Origin: Planctomycetota bacterium
Lineage (GTDB): Bacteria > Planctomycetota > UBA1135 > GCA-002748355
Direction: 5' to 3'
DNA: 64,000 bases
Assembly: GCA_027021385.1 (NCBI GenBank)
Contig: JALUUL010000070.1
Coordinates: forward strand, 1-64,000
Part shown: positions 57,586 to 64,000 of the stretch, piece after piece
Position numbering within the stretch: the stretch's first letter is position 1
Layout: each line of letters opens with the position of its first letter
Notes under the pieces: model-generated
The model's database searches: none
Told to the model about the DNA's origin: nothing
The model's input: only the letters and a program-made list of their open reading frames with translations
Position numbers and translations under genes: made by a program

Positions 57586-58259
57586 ACGGGGACCGGCTCC
57601 TGGACGTCGTCGCGATCGACGGTCCCTCGGGATCGGGGAAGAGCACGATCGCGAAACGCCTGGCCGAACGCCTGGGCTGGCGGCATCTCGACACCGGGGC
57701 GATGTATCGGGCCGTGACCCTCCGCTTTCTGGAACTCGGGGTCCATCTCGAGGATCCCAAGGAGGTCCGCTCCGCCCTCGAGAGCCTCGATCTCAGGCTC
57801 GGCGAGGAGGCGGAGGTCTACCTCGAGGGCCGGGAAGTCGGCTCCGCGCTCCGGCGTCCCGAGGTCGAGGCCCGGGTCTCGGCCGTCAGCGCCCTGCCCG
57901 CCGTCCGCAAGGCCATGGTCGCCCTGCAGCGCGCGGAGGCCGGAAAGGGGCCCCTCGTGGCCGAGGGGAGGGACATGACGACCGTCGTCTTTCCCGACGC
58001 CCGGTGCAGGATCTTTCTCGAAGCCTCGGTCGAGGAGCGCGCCCGCCGGAGGCTGCGGGACTTCGAGCGGGCTTCCAGGGAGGTGGGGTTTTCGGAGGTC
58101 CTCGAGGAGATCCGGGCCCGGGACTTCCTGGATTCGACGCGGGCGGACGCCCCCCTCCGGAAGGCCGAGGGGGTCCACGTCCTCGACACGACCGGTCTTT
58201 CGATCGAGGCCTGCGTCGATCGGATCGAACGGATCCTCCGGGAGGGAGCCTCGAGGTGA
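57582..58259 (+). CDS. cmk: Cytidylate kinase
   Basis: This 225-residue enzyme phosphorylates CMP and dCMP to the diphosphates. It has P-loop AIDGPSGSGKSTIAKRLA, RHLDTGAMYRAVTLR, and VAEGRDMTTVVFPDA (the CMP-binding RD motif). It has the standard bacterial length. ATG 57582 overlaps the regulator stop, and its own TGA overlaps the GTG of plsC. The order cmk-plsC-rpsA is conserved in many bacteria; here two-component genes are added in front. Confidence 0.95.
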   Translation: MNGDRLLDVVAIDGPSGSGKSTIAKRLAERLGWRHLDTGAMYRAVTLRFLELGVHLEDPKEVRSALESLDLRLGEEAEVYLEGREVGSALRRPEVEARVSAVSALPAVRKAMVALQRAEAGKGPLVAEGRDMTTVVFPDARCRIFLEASVEERARRRLRDFERASREVGFSEVLEEIRARDFLDSTRADAPLRKAEGVHVLDTTGLSIEACVDRIERILREGASR

Positions 58260-58870
58260 GCCCCGCCCCGCCGCTCGCCCGCGCCGAACTGCCGTACCTG
58301 TTCTGCCGGCAGGCCGTGCGTATCGCCTTCAAACTCTGGTTCGCCTACCGCGCGGAGGGACTCGAGAACCTTCCGACCGACCGTTCCTACCTCCTCGTCG
58401 CGAACCACCACAGTTTCATCGACCCTCCGATGGTGGGTTGCGCCGACCCCCATCAGCTCGGCTACCTGGCGCGGAAGAGCCTCTTCAAGCCCTACGGCTT
58501 CGGGCGGCTCCTGCGTTTCGTCGGCTCGATCCCGGTCGATCGGGGAAGTTCCGACCGGGGCGCCCTCGAGGCCGCGGTCCGGTGCTTGAGATCCGGACGC
58601 CCGATCGTCTTCTTTCCGGAAGGGACCCGGGGACCGGAGGGTGAGGTCGGTCCCTTCAAGCGGGGCTTCCTTCTCGTGGCCCGGAGGGCGGGAGTCCCGG
58701 TCGTGCCGGTCGGGATCACGGGGTCCGGACGGGCCTGGCCCAAGGGACGCGTCCTTCCGAGGATGCGGGCCGTCACCGTGAGGTTCGGGACGCCGATTCC
58801 CCCCGGGGAACTGCGGGTCCTCGGGGAGGAAGGGGTCCGGCGGCGGGTCCTTTCGCTCTGCGAAACCTAG
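58256..58870 (+). CDS. plsC: 1-acyl-sn-glycerol-3-phosphate acyltransferase
   Basis: This 204-residue inner-membrane-associated acyltransferase makes phosphatidic acid. Motif I is the HX4D in VANHHSFIDPP (His51, Asp56), the substrate block is VFFPEGTRGPEG, and a late VPVVPVGITGSGRAW follows. A hydrophobic N-terminal stretch (AVRIAFKLWFAY) may anchor it. The GTG at 58256 sits in the cmk stop. The coupling of cmk and plsC links CTP and phospholipid supply. Confidence 0.92.
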   Translation: MSPAPPLARAELPYLFCRQAVRIAFKLWFAYRAEGLENLPTDRSYLLVANHHSFIDPPMVGCADPHQLGYLARKSLFKPYGFGRLLRFVGSIPVDRGSSDRGALEAAVRCLRSGRPIVFFPEGTRGPEGEVGPFKRGFLLVARRAGVPVVPVGITGSGRAWPKGRVLPRMRAVTVRFGTPIPPGELRVLGEEGVRRRVLSLCET

Positions 58871-58913
58871 GCTTTTCCCGGAGAGTCCGGTTCCGATCCG
58901 AGGTTTCCGGGGG

Positions 58914-58919
58914 TAGAAT
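58914..58919 (+). promoter_or_regulatory. TAGAAT -10-like element upstream of rpsA
   Basis: GGGGGTAGAAT ends at 58919, 11 bases before an in-frame TTG (58930) and 89 before ATG 59008. TAGAAT hexamers also occur before gspG and before the small unknown gene at 18.7 kb, so this looks like the local -10 form. No clear -35 was found. It would allow rpsA expression independent of the kinase operon. Confidence 0.4.
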
Positions 58920-59007
58920 CCTTGCCCTTTTGCCTGCTGCGGAGACCGCCGGGGTCTCGGCCGGGCCGGTTCCGTACTTGTTCCCCCGTTACCATCCCTT
59001 CAACTCC

Positions 59008-60924
59008 ATGTCCTACGGCAAAAAGCTGGTCAAGGAATTCGCACTGGACGAGGAATCGCTCGAACAGCAGTTGCGCGAGGCCCTCGGCGATTCCTCCCTA
59101 GATTCCGTCCTCGGCGACTCCGTCGGGGAGTTCAAAGCCGGACTCATCGTGCCCGGCAAGATCGTCCGGCTCTCCGGGAGCGGCCCGGTCATCGTCGACT
59201 TCGGCTACAAATCCGAGGGCTACGTCAATCTCGACGAGTTCGAGGATCCGGAGACCCTCGTTCCCGGCGCCGAGATCGAGGTCCTGATCGAGGATCTCGA
59301 CGACGGCGACGGCATGCCGATCATCAGCAAGCGGAAGGCCGATCGGATCCGCCGCTGGGAGAAGGTCATCGAGACCTACAAGGAGGGGGACGAGGTCAAG
59401 GGCTTGGCGACCCGCAAGATCAAGGGCGGACTCCTCGTGGACATCGGGGTGAACGCCTTCCTGCCGGCCTCGCAAGTCAACATCCGCCGGACCGAGGACA
59501 TCGGCGAATGGCTCGGGAAGGAGATCCGGGCCCGGATCATCAAGATCGACGAAGACCGCATGAACATCGTCATCTCCCGCCGGAAGCTGATCGAGGAAGA
59601 GCGGGAGATGCTCAAGTCGAAGCTGATGCAGGAGATCGAGGAGGGACAGATCCGCAAGGGCGTCGTCAAGAACATCGCCGATTTCGGCGCCTTCGTCGAT
59701 CTCGGAGGGCTCGACGGCCTGCTCCACATCACCGACATGTCCTGGGGTCGCATCAACCATCCCTCCGACCTGCTCAAGATCGATCAGGAGATCGAGGTCA
59801 AGGTCCTCAAGATCGATCGGGATCGGGAGCGGGTCGCTCTCGGCCTGAAGCAGATGACTCCCGATCCGTGGCAGACGATAGAGGAGAAGTACCCGAAGGG
59901 TCAGAAGGTCGTCGGCGAGGTCGTCAACATCATGAGCTACGGGGCCTTCGTGAAGCTTGAGGACGGCGTCGAGGGGCTCGTCCACATCTCCGAGATGTCC
60001 TGGACCCGGCGCGTCAACGATCCCCGCGAGATCGTGCAGATCGGGGACAAGGTCGAGGTCGTCGTGCTCGACATCAACAGGGAGAAGCAGGAGATCAGTC
60101 TCGGCATGAAGCAGGCCGAGGTGAACCCCTGGGATCTCGTCGAATCCAACTACCCTCCGGGGACGATCATCTCCGGAAAGGTGCGGAACCTCACGAACTA
60201 CGGGGCCTTCATCGAATTGCAGGAAGGCATCGACGGTCTCCTCCACGTTTCGGACATGTCCTGGACCAAGAAGGTCACCCACCCCTCCGAGGTCGTCAAG
60301 AAGGGAGAGGAGCTGCGCTGCGTCGTCCTCAGCGTCGACCCGGAGAAGAAGAGGATCGCCCTCGGTCTCAAGCAGCTTTCCGAGGATCCCTGGGCCGGCG
60401 ACATCCCCTCCCGTTTCCACATCGGCGACACGGTCACCGGAACCGTCACGAAGCTGACGAACTTCGGAGCCTTCGTGAAGCTCGAGGAAGGACTGGAAGG
60501 GCTTCTGCACATCTCGGAACTGGCCGACCACAAGGTCGAGAACCCCGAGGAGGTCGTGAAGGCCGGACAGGTCGTCGAGGTCCGGATCATCAAAATCGAC
60601 CCCGAGGAGCGGAAGGTCGGCTTGACCCTCGTGCAGGCGCATTACGGCGAGGATTCGGCCGCTTCGGCCCCCGCCGAGAGCGAGAGCTTCGCCTCGGCTC
60701 CGGCCGTCGAGGACGACGCCGCCTCCTTCGCCGCCCAGTTGCGCAGCGTGAGCGAGAAGATGGCGGAACGTTCGGAGGCGGGCGATGCCGGAGCGGAAGA
60801 GACCGAGGCGCGGAGCGAGGACGAGGGGGACGCCGGTTCCGAGGCTTCCTCGGACTCCGAGAGCGACGGGGGGGATTCCCGTCCGGCCGAGGAGGAGTCC
60901 TCGAAGGACGAGACCCCGGCCTGA
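59008..60924 (+). CDS. rpsA: 30S ribosomal protein S1
   Basis: About 638 residues with six S1 RNA-binding domains (starting near residues 40, 125, 208, 293, 380 and 465), for example GVVKNIADFGAFVDLGGLDG, GEVVNIMSYGAFVKLEDGVE and GTVTKLTNFGAFVKLEEGLE. It binds mRNA on the 30S platform and aids initiation on structured or leader-poor messages. An acidic Ala/Ser/Glu tail of about 85 residues follows the last domain. ATG 59008 gives the compact N-terminus MSYGKKLVKEFALDEE; TTG 58930 would add 26 residues. It lies downstream of cmk-plsC, as often seen. Confidence 0.96.
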   Translation: MSYGKKLVKEFALDEESLEQQLREALGDSSLDSVLGDSVGEFKAGLIVPGKIVRLSGSGPVIVDFGYKSEGYVNLDEFEDPETLVPGAEIEVLIEDLDDGDGMPIISKRKADRIRRWEKVIETYKEGDEVKGLATRKIKGGLLVDIGVNAFLPASQVNIRRTEDIGEWLGKEIRARIIKIDEDRMNIVISRRKLIEEEREMLKSKLMQEIEEGQIRKGVVKNIADFGAFVDLGGLDGLLHITDMSWGRINHPSDLLKIDQEIEVKVLKIDRDRERVALGLKQMTPDPWQTIEEKYPKGQKVVGEVVNIMSYGAFVKLEDGVEGLVHISEMSWTRRVNDPREIVQIGDKVEVVVLDINREKQEISLGMKQAEVNPWDLVESNYPPGTIISGKVRNLTNYGAFIELQEGIDGLLHVSDMSWTKKVTHPSEVVKKGEELRCVVLSVDPEKKRIALGLKQLSEDPWAGDIPSRFHIGDTVTGTVTKLTNFGAFVKLEEGLEGLLHISELADHKVENPEEVVKAGQVVEVRIIKIDPEERKVGLTLVQAHYGEDSAASAPAESESFASAPAVEDDAASFAAQLRSVSEKMAERSEAGDAGAEETEARSEDEGDAGSEASSDSESDGGDSRPAEEESSKDETPA

Positions 60925-60955
60925 TGAGGGAGGGGGAGCTCCGCTCCTCCTCCTC

Positions 60956-61972
60956 GTGCTTCTGCTCCTCTTCGGCGCCTTCCCTTCCTGCGTGACCCGG
61001 GAGGGTGGGGCGCCGGCCCCCTCGGGAGGCGGAGACCGGGATCCCCGGGAACTCTGGCACGAGGACGTCCTCCGGCAGTGCGAGGAGGCCTGGAAGGACG
61101 AGGACGAGGAACGTCTTCGCTCCCTCCTCGCGAATCCGCGTTCCGGTGCGGGAAGGGACCAGCTCGAGAGGTATGCGCGCTACGAACTCCTCGCGGAGGT
61201 CCTGGAAGTCCGCGGGCGGGGTTTTTCGGTCAAGGGGCTCCTTCCGAGGGATCCGCCCGAGGACGCGGTCCGTCTCGAAGGCGGGGAATTGCTCGTCGAT
61301 CTCGAGCAGGCGCGCATGTGCTGTTGCAGGATCCGGCCCGCCCCCGGCAACGAGGCCTGGATCCGGCCCGGGGCGGGAGGCGCGATCGCGGGCGTCTTCC
61401 AGGCCGAGATCGAGGAACTCGAGATCCGGGGAGACTGGATCCGGCGGAGTCGGCCCCTGCGCCTCGAGATCCGGGGAGCCAGGCGCCTGACCGAGGATTC
61501 CTCCCTGGAGATCGTCTTCCCGCCTCTCTGGGAGGACCGGCCGACGATCGTCTTCCGGAGGGTCCGCCTGAAGGGAAGGCTCGTCTGCGGCGCGTTCTCC
61601 TGGAACGGACGGGAGCTTCCGCTGTTTTCCCTCGAACTCGACCCGCTCTCGATCGTGCAGCTTCCGAAGGGATGGCGGAGGATCCGCAAGGCCCCCCTCG
61701 AGACCTTCGAGACCGCCGCGAAGCACCCCGAACGCTATCCGGGGCATCTCCTGATCGCGGCCTGGTTTCTCGGCCTCGAGGGGACGGAAGCGGATCGGAA
61801 GCGCGCGATGCGGTCCGTGTTGAAGCTCCTCCGGACTCCCGCTCCCGGCGTCGAGGCCCTCCTCCTGCGCGTTCTGGCCTTCCTCGATCCCGTGGCGGCC
61901 GAACGGCTCGGTGGAGACCGGAACGCATGGTTCCGCTACGCTGATCCCCCCCGGAAAGAGCGAAAACGATGA
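60956..61972 (+). CDS. Predicted lipoprotein of unknown function
   Basis: 338 residues from GTG 60956. The N-terminus is a short hydrophobic stretch ending in the lipobox-like FGAFPSC, then a Gly/Ala/Pro linker and a soluble domain of no recognised family. It has conserved-looking WHEDVLRQCEEAWKDEDEER and a long beta-rich part (LEIRGARRLTEDSSLEIVFP). The GTG gives an unusually short signal. A normal one (MREGGAPLLLLVLLLL) would start at ATG 60924, which overlaps the rpsA stop, if the G5 run at 60931-60935 had one more base. The stop overlaps tyrS (ATGA), so it belongs to the rpsA-tyrS transcript. Confidence 0.65.
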   Translation: MLLLLFGAFPSCVTREGGAPAPSGGGDRDPRELWHEDVLRQCEEAWKDEDEERLRSLLANPRSGAGRDQLERYARYELLAEVLEVRGRGFSVKGLLPRDPPEDAVRLEGGELLVDLEQARMCCCRIRPAPGNEAWIRPGAGGAIAGVFQAEIEELEIRGDWIRRSRPLRLEIRGARRLTEDSSLEIVFPPLWEDRPTIVFRRVRLKGRLVCGAFSWNGRELPLFSLELDPLSIVQLPKGWRRIRKAPLETFETAAKHPERYPGHLLIAAWFLGLEGTEADRKRAMRSVLKLLRTPAPGVEALLLRVLAFLDPVAAERLGGDRNAWFRYADPPRKERKR

Positions 61973-63192
61973 GCGACCCGAAGCCCTCCTTCCCTCCCCT
62001 CGAGGAACAGCTCACCAGGATCAAGCGCGGAGTCGTGGACCTCGTGACCGAGGAGGATCTGCGGCGGAGGTTGGCGAGATCCCTCGAAGAAGGGCGGCCT
62101 CTCCGGGTGAAGCTCGGCATCGACCCCTCGAGCCCCGACATCCACGTCGGGCACACCGTCCAGCTCCGGAAACTCCGGACCTTCCAGGAATGCGGGCATC
62201 AGGCCGTCATCATCTGGGGGACCGCGACGGCCATGGTCGGAGACCCGACCGGAAAGGACAAGACCCGGCCCCAGCTCTCCCGCGAGCAGGTTCTGGAGAA
62301 CCTCCGGACCTACCGGGAACAGATCGGCAAGGTCGTAGACGTCGACCTTGCCGAACACCACGAGAACGGAGCCTGGTTCGATCGTTTCACGTTCCAGGAC
62401 ACGATCCGGCTCATGTCCCGGATGACCGTGGCCCGGGTCATCGAGCGGGACAGCTTTCAGAATCGGATGTCCAAGGGGCTTCCGATCGGTCTCCACGAGA
62501 TCATCTACCCGCTGATGCAGGGTTGGGATTCGGTCGAGATCCGGGCCGATATCGAACTCGGAGGGACCGACCAGCTCTTCAATCTCCTGGCGGGCCGGGA
62601 TCTCCAACAACAGGTCGGGCAGGAGCCTCAGCTCTGCCTGACGATGCCGATCCTGGAGGGCCTCGACGGAGTTCAGAAGATGTCGAAGAGCCTCGGGAAC
62701 ACGATCGGTCTCAACGACGATCCGGTGGACATGTTCGGCAAGGTCATGAGCATTCCCGACTCCCTGATGGAGAAGTACTTCCTTCTCCTGACCGAGGTCG
62801 AGGAAGCGGATCTCCGGGAACTCCTCGCGGGCCATCCGCGCGAGGCGAAGGCCGAACTCGCCCGGAGGGTCACGGCCTGGCTCCACGGGGCCGAGGCCTC
62901 CGAGCGCGCGGCCCGGGAGTTCGACCGAGTCTTCCGGGAACGGGAGCGACCGACCGAGATCCCGGAATTCGAGGTCCCCGCCGACGCCCTGAAGGAGGGG
63001 AGGATCCAGGTCGCGGTCGCCGCCCACCTCGCCGGACTCGGATCCAGCGGCGGGGAGATCCGCCGCGCGATCAAGGGTGGAGGGGTCCGCGTGGACGGGG
63101 AGCGGATCGCGGACCCGACCCACGCGCTGGGATCCGGGTCCTATCTCCTGCAGGTCGGCAAGCGCCGCTTCGTGCGTCTCAGGATCCCCTGA
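61969..63192 (+). CDS. tyrS: Tyrosyl-tRNA synthetase
   Basis: This 407-residue class I synthetase has a HIGH-like IDPSSPDIHVGHTVQLRKL, a tyrosine-pocket GGTDQLFNLLAGRDLQ, and KMSKS in GVQKMSKSLGNTIGL. A C-terminal S4 RNA-binding domain (LGSSGGEIRRAIKGGGVRVD) completes it. It is the TyrZ-like subgroup by the early RVKLGIDPS and length. ATG 61969 overlaps the upstream lipoprotein gene. A strong inverted repeat 60 bases after the stop may end the transcript. Confidence 0.96.
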   Translation: MSDPKPSFPPLEEQLTRIKRGVVDLVTEEDLRRRLARSLEEGRPLRVKLGIDPSSPDIHVGHTVQLRKLRTFQECGHQAVIIWGTATAMVGDPTGKDKTRPQLSREQVLENLRTYREQIGKVVDVDLAEHHENGAWFDRFTFQDTIRLMSRMTVARVIERDSFQNRMSKGLPIGLHEIIYPLMQGWDSVEIRADIELGGTDQLFNLLAGRDLQQQVGQEPQLCLTMPILEGLDGVQKMSKSLGNTIGLNDDPVDMFGKVMSIPDSLMEKYFLLLTEVEEADLRELLAGHPREAKAELARRVTAWLHGAEASERAAREFDRVFRERERPTEIPEFEVPADALKEGRIQVAVAAHLAGLGSSGGEIRRAIKGGGVRVDGERIADPTHALGSGSYLLQVGKRRFVRLRIP

Positions 63193-63251
63193 AAGGGCGC
63201 GACATCCCGAGGTGGGCCGGTCCGGCGCCCGGGGGATCCGGGTGGGGGAGT

Positions 63252-63274
63252 TCCGCCTCCCGGCCGGAGGCGGA
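63252..63274. terminator. Strong inverted repeat between convergent genes
   Basis: TCCGCCTCC (63252-63260) and GGAGGCGGA (63266-63274) form a perfect 9-base stem with a 5-base loop. It lies between the stop of tyrS and that of the convergent IPT/TIG gene. It is a good bidirectional terminator candidate, although no T-tract follows. Confidence 0.5.
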
Positions 63275-63285
63275 GCGTCTCGAGG

Positions 63286-64000
63286 CTACTGGAGAAGGAG
63301 GGCGGCGGAATTGGTCTTGCCGACGGTCTTGAGGTCCGAGGACGGCAGGGCCGCCTGGAAATAAAAGGTCTTTCCCTTGAGGGAAGCGAGATTCGGGACC
63401 TGGAACGGGACTTCGACCGTGCCGCCGCCCTTCGAGAGCAGGGCTGCGTGGAAGAAGAACAGGGCCGAAGGCGATCCGCCCCCGATGTCGAGCTTGACGA
63501 GTCCGAGATCGGTCGTCCCGCTCCGCGGGGAGAGGAAGGTGACCTCGATCCCCGCCGGCTTTCCTCCGATCGCGAGGAGGGTGTTCCCTCCGATCGGAAC
63601 GGGAGACACGACCCGAAGGGCCGGCGGACTCGTGGGAGTGAAGGTGAACGCGGCTTTCCCGGACCCCGCGGGATTGAAGATCTCGACCGCGGCGGCCCCG
63701 AGGACGGAAGAGGTCGGAGTCGAGAAGGCGATCCCGCCCGGGACCTTCCGGAAGGGGACGGTCCTGCCCCCGACCGTGACTCGGGTCGCGGCGTCGAGCC
63801 CGGCCCCTCCGGCGATGACGGCCGTGCCCCCGAGGGTCGGACCGGAGGTCGGGTAGATCGTGAAGGCGGGAGGATCGAGCGGACCCGCCAGGGTCGCCGC
63901 TCCGGCTCCCGCGAACCTCGTGATCAGGGTCGCGAGGTTCAGGTCGTTCGCGGAGGTTCCGAGCACGTCGTTCGCGCTGTGGATGTAGCGGGAATACTTG
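63286..64000 (-). CDS. IPT/TIG-domain protein, C-terminal part (5' end outside window)
   Basis: About 237 C-terminal residues, with the frame open to the window edge. The segment KYSRYIHSANDVLGTSANDL, followed by NLATLITRFAGAGAATLAGP, resembles the end of M28-type peptidases (the HTANDTLDT-like region), but this is weak. Then comes an IPT/TIG immunoglobulin-like domain (YPTSGPTLGGTAVIAGGAGL, RVTVGGRTVPFRK, VEIFNPAGSGKAAFTFTP). The last 100 residues (FFFHAALLSKGGG, KTFYFQAALPSSDLKTVG) form a small beta domain found at the end of secreted proteins in this lineage. It is probably an exported, surface or secreted protein. Confidence 0.7.
   Translation of the reverse strand, partial: KYSRYIHSANDVLGTSANDLNLATLITRFAGAGAATLAGPLDPPAFTIYPTSGPTLGGTAVIAGGAGLDAATRVTVGGRTVPFRKVPGGIAFSTPTSSVLGAAAVEIFNPAGSGKAAFTFTPTSPPALRVVSPVPIGGNTLLAIGGKPAGIEVTFLSPRSGTTDLGLVKLDIGGGSPSALFFFHAALLSKGGGTVEVPFQVPNLASLKGKTFYFQAALPSSDLKTVGKTNSAALLLQ

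Overview
The window is high-GC DNA with densely packed genes. Many start codons are GTG or TTG, and many neighbours share a 4-base stop/start overlap. LpxD, a GmhB-type phosphatase, a TonB-dependent receptor and a type II secretion secretin point to a Gram-negative cell with an outer membrane. The mix of an exosortase locus, a six-domain S1 protein, two NtrC-type regulators, PEGA and IPT/TIG proteins and sialate-esterase-like hydrolases would fit Planctomycetota or a related high-GC phylum. That placement is inference. No tRNA, rRNA, insertion sequence, phage or CRISPR array was seen.

Layout. (1) 1-14.2 kb is an exopolysaccharide/exosortase locus: glycosyltransferases, an exosortase fused to EpsI, a PEP-CTERM-locus-type polysaccharide deacetylase, a 1383-residue TPR protein, a sigma-54 response regulator and a degenerate histidine kinase (positionally like PrsT, PrsR and PrsK), a GT2 enzyme, and a GT2-FemAB fusion. 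No sorting substrate is visible. (2) 14.2-19.3 kb holds a GmhB-like phosphatase, a PEGA lipoprotein, a LOG-family protein, EF-P, RpoN and a small unknown protein. (3) 19.3-23.3 kb is hslU followed by an ECF sigma gene and a membrane/CxxC protein gene. The last two contain three frameshifts in homopolymers or near-homopolymers. (4) 23.5-31.3 kb is a complete F-type ATP synthase operon (two small accessory membrane genes, then atpB-E-F-H-A-G-D-C). (5) 31.4-39.6 kb holds a polytopic membrane protein, aspS, a TonB-dependent receptor with a near-consensus sigma-54 promoter, and two tandem secreted SGNH/CE6-like hydrolases. (6) 39.7-47.9 kb is a type II secretion operon gspD-E-F-G-H-I-J without C, K, L or M. 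(7) 48-55.3 kb holds a NhaD-like antiporter, a fused spermidine-synthase-like membrane protein, LpxD, and a Sua5/low-molecular-weight-phosphatase fusion. (8) 55.4-63.2 kb is a coupled chain of histidine kinase, sigma-54 regulator, cmk and plsC, followed by rpsA, a lipoprotein and tyrS. A truncated IPT/TIG protein ends the window.

How the parts may work together (inference): RpoN, the two sigma-54 activators and the -24/-12 promoter form a visible sigma-54 layer. The exosortase locus probably makes and anchors an envelope polysaccharide or protein. The TonB receptor, the paired hydrolases and the type II machinery lie side by side and could form a secretion and uptake module for carbohydrate substrates.
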